Shown here: positions 21,533-27,854 of the stretch, in pieces
Position numbering within the stretch: the first letter of the stretch is position 1
Layout: every line of letters starts with the position of its first letter
DNA from: a virus
Reading direction: 5' to 3' (one strand)
DNA: 41,883 nucleotides
Virus record (IMG/VR): IMGVR_UViG_3300034198_006958
Coordinates: 1 to 41,883 of that record
Translations under genes and position numbers: made by a program
The notes under the pieces: generated by a model
Database searches by the model: none
What the model saw: only the letters and a program-made list of their open reading frames with translations
What the model was told of the DNA's origin: nothing

Positions 21533-22390
21533 TTAGTTCAAAGAGGAAGCAATAAGGGAAAGCTGTTTTGCTGCTTTCCATTCCTCCACAATTTTCCCGT
21601 TAAGGGTCTTTTCTGCTAGGCTCCAAAGTTGACGATTTATGACTGTTGACCGTGTAAGAGACCGGATCCCTCTAGCTCTCCGGTTTCCCGTGTGAAATCC
21701 TCCGGTCACCAAATCTTCTTGCGTCCGGTTATACATTGTCCACAGATCACTTCCCTTGTCGCCTTCCCTGCGCACGTGTGAGCCCACCGGAACGGTCGAC
21801 CAGTGTGGAAGGGTCTTATTCGGAAAGCGTAGGTTGAAAGCAAGGGAAGAGAAGGCGAGTTTTTCCTCCGGTGAAGGTGTGAAAGACAGCATGGAATCAA
21901 CTTTTTCCATGATGCTAGGAAACTGGTTTGAAACTGTGAACGCTCCCGATTGTAGCTCTTCCCTTATGGTCTCGACATTTCCAACGTGACGCACACGGGC
22001 AGAAATAAATGAAGATCCGATGACTAATCCGTTGGAACAGATAAACCGGAAAAGACCAGCAAAGAGGGAAAAGGATGAAGTGCCATCGTTTGCGTTCTGA
22101 AGGTAGACCAAAGGCTGAAGGCCGTTCACTGGTTTGATGTCTGGGTGCGTCAATTGAATTTGATGTTTCACAAAGGGTCGACGTTCAATCAAACGGGTCT
22201 TGGCTTCGCTTGCTTTGAAAATCTGCCATCCTTCAGCCTGTAGATGGTCAACAGCAAGGGCCGTGCTGATAGGTTGAAACCTTCCCGTTGTCTTTTCTTC
22301 ATATCGGGAAGAGGTGAGAGCAGAAAAGGGAAGATTGCTAATTGTTCCGGTGAAGGTGTCGAGTGTGGTGGGTGTGGTGGTGGTGTTCAT
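21533..22390 (-). CDS. DUF932-like protein
   Basis: The 285-residue protein has the layout of DUF932 (phage/plasmid-like TIGR03299) proteins: an N-terminal RFQPISTALAVDHLQAEGW, then a central SFSLFAGLFRFICSNGLVIG followed by SARVRHVGN, and a basic C terminus with TGGFHTGNRRARGIRSLTRS. The family is common on plasmids and phages and is uncharacterised; nucleic-acid binding has been suggested only from context. A CAA-rich leader of more than 30 nt precedes the ATG. Confidence 0.75.
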   Translation of the reverse strand: MNTTTTPTTLDTFTGTISNLPFSALTSSRYEEKTTGRFQPISTALAVDHLQAEGWQIFKASEAKTRLIERRPFVKHQIQLTHPDIKPVNGLQPLVYLQNANDGTSSFSLFAGLFRFICSNGLVIGSSFISARVRHVGNVETIREELQSGAFTVSNQFPSIMEKVDSMLSFTPSPEEKLAFSSLAFNLRFPNKTLPHWSTVPVGSHVRREGDKGSDLWTMYNRTQEDLVTGGFHTGNRRARGIRSLTRSTVINRQLWSLAEKTLNGKIVEEWKAAKQLSLIASSLN

Positions 22391-22455
22391 GTCGTGTTTT
22401 TGTTGTTTGTGTTGTTTTTGTTTGCTGACTGAAATGGTGACTGTATGACTGTAAA
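22391..22455 (-). promoter_or_regulatory. CAA-rich leader and TGACTGT repeats above the DUF932-like gene
   Basis: On the minus strand the 35 nt before the ATG are almost only C and A (AGCAAACAAAAACAACAC and similar), with no Shine-Dalgarno site. Further up are TGACTGA (22426-22432) and two TGACTGT copies spaced 8 bp (22438-22444, 22446-22452, plus-strand reading), also found near the iterons at 20571-20583. Confidence 0.5.
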
Positions 22456-22650
22456 TTATTCAATGCCCTTGGCTTTTAGGTTCTTGTCTGCTTCCTCTTC
22501 CAATGTCTGGGCGAGCGAATGCCAATTACAATCCTCTAAAACTGCTACTGCGAGCCGTAGAGCTGCCATGATATCCCACTCGTGGGCTGTGTTGTAGTCT
22601 TGCGCTAATACTTCGGGTGATTTTTTGCTGATGTAGGCTGATGAGGTCAT
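22456..22650 (-). CDS. Small early protein of unknown function, 64 residues
   Basis: MTSSAYISKKSPEVLAQDYN begins a helical protein with EWDIMAALRLAVAVLEDCNW and an acidic-basic C terminus (EEEADKNLKAKGIE). It starts 4 nt after the 28-codon membrane-peptide gene. No family recognised. Confidence 0.6.
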   Translation of the reverse strand: MTSSAYISKKSPEVLAQDYNTAHEWDIMAALRLAVAVLEDCNWHSLAQTLEEEADKNLKAKGIE

Positions 22651-22654
22651 GATT

Positions 22655-22741
22655 TTACTTGTTGAAGTGTGAGAAGATCAAAGCAAAGGAGATGATGAAG
22701 AATAACCCGAAGATATTCAGGAGAGATTGAGAATCGGTCAT
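22655..22741 (-). CDS. Tiny single-span membrane protein, 28 residues
   Basis: The ATG at 22741 opens MTDSQSLLNIFGLFFIISFA and ends LIFSHFNK, a single hydrophobic helix with a polar N terminus. It has a 30-nt CAA-rich leader (CAAACAAAAACAAACAACAC) nearly the same as that of the DUF932-like gene, which argues strongly that it is translated. A sigma70-like promoter lies about 60 bp upstream, so it is probably the first gene of the early operon. Confidence 0.65.
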   Translation of the reverse strand: MTDSQSLLNIFGLFFIISFALIFSHFNK

Positions 22742-22801
22742 GGTGTTTGTGTTGTTTGTTTTTGTTTGATGCTTTCGGAATTGTTCCGTTTGCATGGTTT
22801 G

Positions 22802-22830
22802 AAGATATGCCAAGTCTTCTATTGTGGCAA
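22802..22830 (-). promoter_or_regulatory. Sigma70-like early promoter
   Basis: On the minus strand TTGCCA (22830-22825) is followed after exactly 17 bp by TATCTT (22807-22802). An A/T-rich tract lies upstream. It would drive the early operon starting with the 28-residue membrane peptide, using host RNA polymerase. Confidence 0.5.
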
Positions 22831-23501
22831 ATAAAAAAATCAAAAATCTTTTTGGCTTGGCAATAAATTCTCTTGACATCCTGTATCCATGAAGGATGAA
22901 AGCTTATTTGTGTGACAAAGTTTCTTTCTTCGCTTTGTGCTGTTTGCTTTGTGCGACAAGTGAAAAAATGGATAAGGTGGGATTGTGTTGGATTGTGTAA
23001 TGCAATGGAAAATGTAGGAGATAATGAGAGATTGTGCATGATGATGAAAGGCGATTGTATTACATGATAGATTGATGACTCTTAAGGTGCATGAATTGTT
23101 AAGGTGCATGAAGTATTGAAGGATGGAAGGGAAGGGCTATTGATTATGAGTTATCATTATTATTGAGACTGAATCTCAAAAGCAAAAATCGGAAAACATC
23201 AGGACTAACGATGACCCGATGCTTTATTACGATAATAACGTAAAAAGTCTTTTAACGTTCGATGCTCTTTTCTCTTCCTATTGTGTCAGCTTAAAGCGAT
23301 TCATTATCTCCTGCCATGCTCTGTCCGCTTGTCACAATCTCCCGATGATCAGCCTTTTCTGGACTAAGTAGGCCGGTAATCCTATATTAAATCGATTAGA
23401 TAGGGTGCCGGTATCGAAACAATTAGGAGGACGGGTAGGCCACGGGGGGTAACGCCGATGCGACCATGCGTATCAACCCTCTCAGATTTTTCGACCAAAT
23501 T
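22831..23501. other. Non-coding early control region
   Basis: About 670 bp with no convincing gene. It includes the 14-bp direct repeats at 23082-23112, a TTACG/CGTAA inverted repeat near 23227-23243 and AT-rich tracts. In T7-like phages the genome end, host promoters and early regulatory sites lie upstream of the first early gene, so this is one candidate for a genome end. Confidence 0.45.
23082..23112. repeat. Two 14-bp direct repeats (TTAAGGTGCATGAA)
   Basis: Identical copies at 23082-23095 and 23099-23112, separated by 3 bp (17-bp period). They lie about 270 bp upstream of the early promoter and may be protein-binding sites. Confidence 0.75.
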
Positions 23502-23948
23502 TCAAAACGACCCCAGCTGCTTCCTCAGGTACACCGCTCTATACCCAGCATACAGATCAGAAGGGTGGTAAAGCCGAAACCCACATCCGATCAAAGCATT
23601 ACTAGAAGCGCAGTTCATACCCATCACATACGCAACAGCAGTCTCATACCCCAGACTCTTGGCCTTCCTTACCCTGAGCCGTATGAGCCGTTTTTGGATA
23701 CCTTTCCCTCTCCATACCGGAAGGACTCCAGCTCTTGTGAACAGGACTAGCCCCTTGTTGGCTTCTGCCTCACAGGCTCTCATGGCTCCAAAGGCGACAG
23801 GCTTACCCTCAACCCTTGCAATCCACACCCAGCTCTTGCTTACGTCTACCCTCTTGTCCCCTGCAAACAGGAGCTTGTCCAACCTCTTGACCTCTTTGAC
23901 GGTCTTCTCAGGCTGGTTACTAGGAGTAAGCTCAAGTCGAATCTGCAT
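23502..23948 (-). CDS. GNAT-family N-acetyltransferase
   Basis: The 148-residue protein shows the GNAT core: WVWIARVEGKPVAFGAMRAC (beta strands 2-4), TRAGVLPVWRGKGIQKRLIR (acetyl-CoA-binding motif with the R-G-K-G loop), then YVMGMNCASSNALIGCGFRL (Asn and the terminal strand). The substrate cannot be told. It is the most upstream minus-strand gene of the early region; in other phages early acetyltransferases modify host proteins, so a host-takeover or anti-defence role is possible. Confidence 0.82.
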   Translation of the reverse strand: MQIRLELTPSNQPEKTVKEVKRLDKLLFAGDKRVDVSKSWVWIARVEGKPVAFGAMRACEAEANKGLVLFTRAGVLPVWRGKGIQKRLIRLRVRKAKSLGYETAVAYVMGMNCASSNALIGCGFRLYHPSDLYAGYRAVYLRKQLGSF

Positions 23949-24254
23949 GGATCAAAGTAAGGGAAGAGGTCTTCATGAAGTCAAGGCAGAATTAGCCTTA
24001 AAGAGAGAGCTAGAAGAGTACCTTTAATATATTCTTAATTGTACCTATTATAGTTCTTTTATTCTTTAATTAGTTACATTTGACCTCAGTGTCAAAGTAA
24101 ACCCTAGAGTTAGCGTTTAAGGATGATCTAGTAGAAGGAGTATCAAGGAGTGTTTACCCAATCTATATCAATCAATTTCCTTGAAGAATCATTCTCAAGA
24201 AAACCAATTTCCAATTTCCAACCTTGAGTAACCTTCTTCTACACCAATTTTAAT

Positions 24255-24271
24255 TTATAGTAATACTATAA
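24255..24271. promoter_or_regulatory. Perfect 17-bp palindrome (TTATAGTA-A-TACTATAA)
   Basis: Two 8-bp half sites around a single central A, in the middle of the divergent intergenic region. This is the shape of a dimeric repressor operator. Confidence 0.5.
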
Positions 24272-24362
24272 GTATCTTCTTACCTCGCTTCGCTCGGATT
24301 ATACTTCTAGGGAAAAACCAGTCAAGCATATTTTTCTATAAATCTACTCTATCTCCTTAAAT

Positions 24363-24412
24363 TTGGTCATCTTTAGCCCTTCGGGCTTTTGGTCATAATC
24401 AAGGTTGGTCAT
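24363..24412. repeat. Three TTGGTCAT repeats flanking a hairpin
   Basis: TTGGTCAT occurs at 24363-24370, 24389-24396 and 24405-24412. The first two bracket the terminator hairpin exactly; the third is part of an inverted repeat TTGGTcatACCAA. Confidence 0.65.
24371..24390 (+). terminator. Hairpin AGCCC-TTC-GGGCT with T tract
   Basis: A 5-bp GC-rich stem with tight loop (24375-24387) followed by TTT on the plus strand. It would stop plus-strand transcription entering from the left before the HNH-TerL genes, isolating them from upstream read-through. Confidence 0.6.
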
Positions 24413-24507
24413 ACCAATGATAAAGAGAAAAGAGATTTATCAAGCGTTCCTCTTCGTAGAAGATAGTGCTTGAGTGTACTCTTAATATACTTTAATAGAG
24501 ACCGGAA

Positions 24508-25104
24508 ATGATTCAGACCAACCTACAACCAAAGCATAAGCGTGGAGATGTTCGAGAGGACGGCTACATTTTTCGGAAATACAGAAAACGTACCTCAAAG
24601 ACCACTAGTGAAGTAAAGATTTTGGAAGAGTGGGCTTCTCCAGCAGTCTATGAAAGGGAGAAGGAAACCGCTTGTAAACGAGCTAAGGACTGGCAGAAGG
24701 CTAATCCTGAAAAAGCTAAAGCAAGGCTTCGTAAATGGCAAAAGGCGAACCCTGAGAGGTGCAGAGCATTTCGCTATGAATGGCAAAAAGCAAACCCTGA
24801 TAAGCACAAAGAAGCCTCTCGTAACTGGCAAAAAGCCAACCAAGACAAAGTGAACGAGATAGCAGCCCGTAGGAGGGCCAGAGAGAGGCAGACCTCATCA
24901 TCCCTCACCCACGATGAGAAACTCATTTCTAGGGCCATCTACGGGGCTTCCAGACGCATATCTGAGTGCATTGGTATCCAGCACCATATTGACCACATCG
25001 TCCCCATAGCCAGAGGAGGGGCTCACCACCCTTCCAACCTCCAGATCCTTCCAGCTTTGATCAATCACAGAAAAAGCGCAAAACTCGATTTCGTATGCCC
25101 GTAA
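24508..25104 (+). CDS. HNH endonuclease with four 15-residue repeats, next to terminase
   Basis: The 198-residue protein has three parts: a basic N terminus, four tandem 15-residue units beginning WQKAN (Trp62, 77, 92, 107), strongly basic and likely helical DNA-binding, and a C-terminal HNH domain (HHIDHIVPIARGGAHHPSNL, then LINHRKSAK) with the DH, N and H residues in order. It overlaps the TerL start by 10 nt in the same direction. HNH proteins beside terminase assist DNA cleavage during packaging in HK97-type phages, but this could equally be a homing endonuclease. Confidence 0.85.
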   Translation: MIQTNLQPKHKRGDVREDGYIFRKYRKRTSKTTSEVKILEEWASPAVYEREKETACKRAKDWQKANPEKAKARLRKWQKANPERCRAFRYEWQKANPDKHKEASRNWQKANQDKVNEIAARRRARERQTSSSLTHDEKLISRAIYGASRRISECIGIQHHIDHIVPIARGGAHHPSNLQILPALINHRKSAKLDFVCP

Positions 25105-26810
25105 AGAAGACAACCAAACCAACCGTTAAGACTCCTGAGATAGATCCTAGACTCTCTATCTTCAAAAACTTTTTGTTCCTCTGCTGGAAACAGCTGAACC
25201 TCCCTGACCCAACTCCCGTACAATACGACATAGCGGACTACCTCCAAGACTCTCCGAGACGCTTTGTGATTGAAGCGTTCCGAGGAGTGGGCAAGAGTTA
25301 CATCACCTCAGCGTTTGTGTGCTGGAAGCTCTTGATGAATCCGGACATCAAGATTCTCGTTGTGTCAGCTTCAAAATCTCGTGCTGACGACTTCTCAACA
25401 TTCGTGCTGCGATTGATCAACGAGATGCCTGTCCTTCAGCATCTCAAACCGAGGGAGGATCAGCGTAATTCAAAAATAAGTTTTGATTGTGGCCCTGCCA
25501 CCGCTTCCCACTCTCCATCGGTCAAAAGTGTTGGTATCACTGGTATGCTCACCGGATCTCGTGCTGATCTGATCATTGCGGATGACGTTGAGAGCGCAAA
25601 CAACTCCCTTACTCAAGCGATGAGGGACAAGATTAGTGAGTCAGTTAAAGAATTCGACGCAGTCCTAAAACCTGATGGATATATTGGATATTTAGGTACT
25701 CCTCAGACTGAAAACTCTCTGTACAATCGCCTTCAGGAGCGTGGATATAAGTGTCGTATCTGGCCTGCTCGTTATCCAGAACCAGAAAAGGTCTCTGCCT
25801 ATGGAGACACCCTTGCTCCGTTTGTCCTTGAAAAGCTGGAAGCGGATCCAACACTTGTGGGAAAATCCACCGATCCAAAACGCTTTACCGACATCGATCT
25901 TTTAGAACGAGAAGCCTCGTATGGTAGGTCTGGGTTCCAGCTCCAGTTTCAGCTGGACACGAGCCTCTCGGACGCTGACCGATACCCACTCAAACTCTCA
26001 GACCTCATCGTCATGCCTCTCAATCCGACCTCTGGCCCTCAGAAGCTGGTATGGGCAGCTGGGCCTGAGCAGCAGATTAACGATCTCCCGTGTGTTGGTA
26101 TGGCTGGAGACCGCTACTACCGTCCAATGCAGATCTCCACAGACCCTTGGATCGATTACGAGGGATCTATCATGGCTATCGATCCTTCCGGTAAGGGACG
26201 AGATGAGACAGCGTATGCGGTTGTTCACTTCCTTCATGGAATGCTTTTCCTAGCAGCAAGTGGAGGATTCACAGCTGGATATACCGATGAAACTCTACAG
26301 AAGCTTGCAGAAATTGCAAAATTCCATGCAGTCAAGCAGATCATTACCGAGGAAACCTTCGGAAGCGGAATGTTTACGCAGCTTCTCAAACCTGTGCTTG
26401 GTCGTATCTATCCCTGCACCGTTGAAGAAGTGAAAAGCTCCAAGCAGAAGGAGCTACGAATCATCGACACGCTTGAGCCTGTCATGAACCAGCATAGGCT
26501 TATCGTGGATACCAAGGTGATCGAAAAAGACTACCGATCCACTCAACATCTCCCTCCAGAGCAAGCTCTCCGCTATCAGCTTTTTTATCAAATGTCCCGA
26601 ATCACGAAGGAGCGTGGAGCCCTAGCTCAGGATGATCGCCTTGATGCACTTGCAATGGCAGTCGCATTCTGGGCAGAGCGTATGGGTGTAGACGTAGATA
26701 AAGCTCTGGAAGCTGAGAGGGATGCTCTCATCCAAAGGGATCTGGAGGGATTCATGGACAATGTATTCGGACGTAAACCCAAGCCACAAAGCTGGCTTCC
26801 TACTTGGTAA
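25095..26810 (+). CDS. terL: Terminase large subunit (T7 gp19-like)
   Basis: The 571-residue packaging motor has an ATPase domain with Walker A (RGVGKS, residues 63-68) and Walker B (LIIADD, 159-164), then a C-terminal RNase H-like nuclease with SIMAIDPSGKGRDETAYA (Asp363), ITEETFGSG and DDRLDALAMAVAF. The end (GRKPKPQSWLPTW) resembles T7 gp19. It cuts concatemers and drives DNA into the prohead with TerS. It lies on the plus strand, whereas TerS and all other virion genes are on the minus strand. A strong intrinsic terminator follows at 26866-26921. Confidence 0.96.
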   Translation: MPVKKTTKPTVKTPEIDPRLSIFKNFLFLCWKQLNLPDPTPVQYDIADYLQDSPRRFVIEAFRGVGKSYITSAFVCWKLLMNPDIKILVVSASKSRADDFSTFVLRLINEMPVLQHLKPREDQRNSKISFDCGPATASHSPSVKSVGITGMLTGSRADLIIADDVESANNSLTQAMRDKISESVKEFDAVLKPDGYIGYLGTPQTENSLYNRLQERGYKCRIWPARYPEPEKVSAYGDTLAPFVLEKLEADPTLVGKSTDPKRFTDIDLLEREASYGRSGFQLQFQLDTSLSDADRYPLKLSDLIVMPLNPTSGPQKLVWAAGPEQQINDLPCVGMAGDRYYRPMQISTDPWIDYEGSIMAIDPSGKGRDETAYAVVHFLHGMLFLAASGGFTAGYTDETLQKLAEIAKFHAVKQIITEETFGSGMFTQLLKPVLGRIYPCTVEEVKSSKQKELRIIDTLEPVMNQHRLIVDTKVIEKDYRSTQHLPPEQALRYQLFYQMSRITKERGALAQDDRLDALAMAVAFWAERMGVDVDKALEAERDALIQRDLEGFMDNVFGRKPKPQSWLPTW

Positions 26811-26824
26811 AAAGGTGTTGACGG

Positions 26825-26846
26825 GACTAGGCTTCTTTGTCTAGTC
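26825..26846 (+). other. Short hairpin after TerL (GACTAG/CTAGTC)
   Basis: A 6-bp inverted repeat with a 10-nt loop lies 14 bp after the TerL stop, before the main terminator. Confidence 0.4.
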
Positions 26847-26865
26847 TGCTTCCGGTGCTTATGGT

Positions 26866-26921
26866 ATCCCCCTCTTGGTCGTTTTTGTCATGTTTTTCGA
26901 CTGGGAGGGGGATCTCTTTTT
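26866..26921 (+). terminator. Strong intrinsic terminator of the HNH-TerL unit
   Basis: A 16-bp stem (26866-26881 with 26898-26913, three G-U pairs) encloses a T-rich loop and is followed by CTCTTTTT. It stands 55 bp after the TerL stop and should end plus-strand transcription. Confidence 0.88.
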
Positions 26922-27011
26922 ACCTTGCCAACATTTCGGAGTTTCCGAATAGTTCCTCCATTCCTCCTACTCTCCCTTAAAGCGGACTGATCACCCGTAG
27001 GTCTGGGAACT

Positions 27012-27130
27012 CTCGGACGGTGAGGGGAAGAGGGGGTTCTGGTTCCCATAACCAGATGACTCCGTGCTGACGGATAACGGCATATGCAATTCAGCCCTCA
27101 CCGAGAAGGAGTGGTCTCGGTGTAGTCCTT
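27012..27130 (+). ncRNA. Possible structured RNA upstream of a terminator
   Basis: On the plus strand several stems can form: CGGTGAGGG (27018-27026) with CCCTCACCG (27095-27103) closing a multibranch that contains TCTGGTT/AACCAGA (27038-27044, 27050-27056) and TCCGT/ACGGA (27061-27065, 27070-27074). A competing hairpin CACCGAGA/TCTCGGTG (27099-27106, 27115-27122) uses the same CACCG, so two folds exclude each other. An intrinsic terminator follows directly. No known RNA family is recognised. Confidence 0.4.
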
Positions 27131-27174
27131 GGTTGACGGACGAAACCTCCTCGGTAAGAGGAGTCAACCTTTTT
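27131..27174 (+). terminator. Second plus-strand intrinsic terminator
   Basis: GGTTGAC (27131-27137) pairs with GTCAACC (27163-27169), with an inner TCCTC/GAGGA stem, followed by TTTTT (27170-27174). It lies about 210 bp beyond the TerL terminator, so it must serve a separate or read-through transcript. Confidence 0.65.
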
Positions 27175-27323
27175 CCTTTACACTTATTGAGATCTGTCTA
27201 GGAATTGTAACCCTCAGAAACGTACTGAGTCTGTTCAATCACCGGATCGTCTAATCAGGACACCTCCACCATAATCGAGGCAATGAGGGTTCTACTCCCT
27301 CTTCGGATGATTTACTCTGTTAC

Positions 27324-27355
27324 CTGTCAGAAAAAGAACCCATTATTTCTGACAG
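27324..27355. repeat. 10-bp inverted repeat (CTGTCAGAAA/TTTCTGACAG)
   Basis: Perfect arms with a 12-bp spacer in the convergent non-coding region. No T tract follows on either strand, so it is more likely a protein-binding or DNA-structure site than a terminator. Confidence 0.7.
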
Positions 27356-27450
27356 ATGTTTATCCAAGATTCTTTGGATGAACTGTAGATTGATTAGTAG
27401 ACGCTCGGATAATCCCCCATGAGGGGAATATCGTTGCGTATATCAAACCT

Positions 27451-27498
27451 TCCCCCTGATAAGGACAGATATATCAAACAGTGTCCTTTTAGGAGGGA
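27451..27498. repeat. Two-step inverted repeat
   Basis: Inner arms AAGGACA/TGTCCTT (27461-27467 and 27482-27488) and outer arms TCCCCCT/AGGAGGGA (27451-27457 and 27491-27498) form one long imperfect stem in the non-coding region. Confidence 0.6.
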
Positions 27499-27524
27499 CA
27501 AAAATGTTCCCGATCACGCACATT

Positions 27525-27569
27525 CAATAGAAGTTCACGAGCGGAAACAATAGAAGTTTACAAGCGGAA
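27525..27569. repeat. Two 22-bp direct repeats (CAATAGAAGTT..)
   Basis: Copies at 27525-27546 and 27548-27569 differ at 2 positions and have a 23-bp period. They lie just past the end of the late operon. Confidence 0.75.
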
Positions 27570-27595
27570 GATAAACCACCCTAAACTTCCTATAA

Positions 27596-27615
27596 CTCTC
27601 AGTAGCTCTCAGTAG
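27596..27615. repeat. Two tandem 10-bp repeats (CTCTCAGTAG)
   Basis: Perfect tandem copies at 27596-27605 and 27606-27615; the second runs into the stop of the small HNH-like gene. Confidence 0.65.
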
Positions 27616-27851
27616 CTCTTATCAGCCCGATTAGAACTGGCTGATCTGATCCTCAGGTTACTCCTAGCTCCACTTCCCCCAGCAGACAGAGCCTTCTTGT
27701 GATCGATGTCCTTCCCCTTGAGAGCAGCCTTCCCGTGGATCTTGAGCATCTCCCTACGAGCCTTGTTGCGAAGGACACGCTTACGGACTTGCTCAGGACG
27801 AGCTTGATACTTCTTGTCGTAGGCTGAGTAGACGCGACCCGACTTGCTCAT
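27609..27851 (-). CDS. Small HNH-like nuclease, 80 residues
   Basis: A very basic N terminus (YQARPEQVRKRVLRNKARRE) is followed by KDIDHKKALSAGGSGARSNL and ends ASSNRADKSY. The DH, GG, N and N positions fit a compact HNH fold of the kind found in many T7-like phages as short uncharacterised proteins. It is the last gene of the late operon, next to small terminase. The function could be packaging-related, but this is not shown. Confidence 0.65.
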   Translation of the reverse strand: MSKSGRVYSAYDKKYQARPEQVRKRVLRNKARREMLKIHGKAALKGKDIDHKKALSAGGSGARSNLRIRSASSNRADKSY

Positions 27852-27854
27852 GGA

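Larger units (their letters stand above)
23949..24507. other. AT-rich non-coding region between divergent GNAT and HNH-TerL units
   Basis: About 560 bp without a gene and clearly more AT-rich than the flanks. It holds TTTGAC/GTCAAA (24079-24096), a perfect palindrome (24255-24271), a plus-strand hairpin with T tract (24371-24390), three TTGGTCAT words, and two similar AT blocks (about 24013-24038 and 24473-24498) each with TAATATA near a GTAC. It must contain promoters for both directions and could contain a genome end. Confidence 0.55.
26922..27608. other. Non-coding, repeat-rich region between convergent units
   Basis: About 690 bp with no convincing gene on either strand, between the end of TerL (plus) and the end of the late minus-strand operon. 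It holds a block of paired segments ending in a terminator (27012-27174), a 10-bp inverted repeat (27324-27355), a two-step stem (27451-27498) and two sets of direct repeats (27525-27569, 27596-27615). In T7 the concatemer junction lies after gene 19, so this is a candidate for a packaging or genome-end region. Confidence 0.55.

Noticed and set aside
22647-23109. Minus-strand open frames across the early control region
   Set aside because: Their products are low-complexity His/Ser/Lys-rich sequence and they overlap promoter and repeat elements; only the nested 28-codon frame has a good leader and membrane helix.
25216-25236. T7-promoter-like word (CAATACGACATAGCGG) on the plus strand
   Set aside because: It lies inside TerL codons, lacks the CACTATAGG initiation part, and no second copy was seen, so it is probably chance.
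27131-27170. Hammerhead ribozyme-like core (CGAAAC ... GTC with flanking complementary arms)
   Set aside because: The required CUGAUGA segment is absent and the GAAA-proximal stem is out of register by one base; a terminator explains the pairing better.
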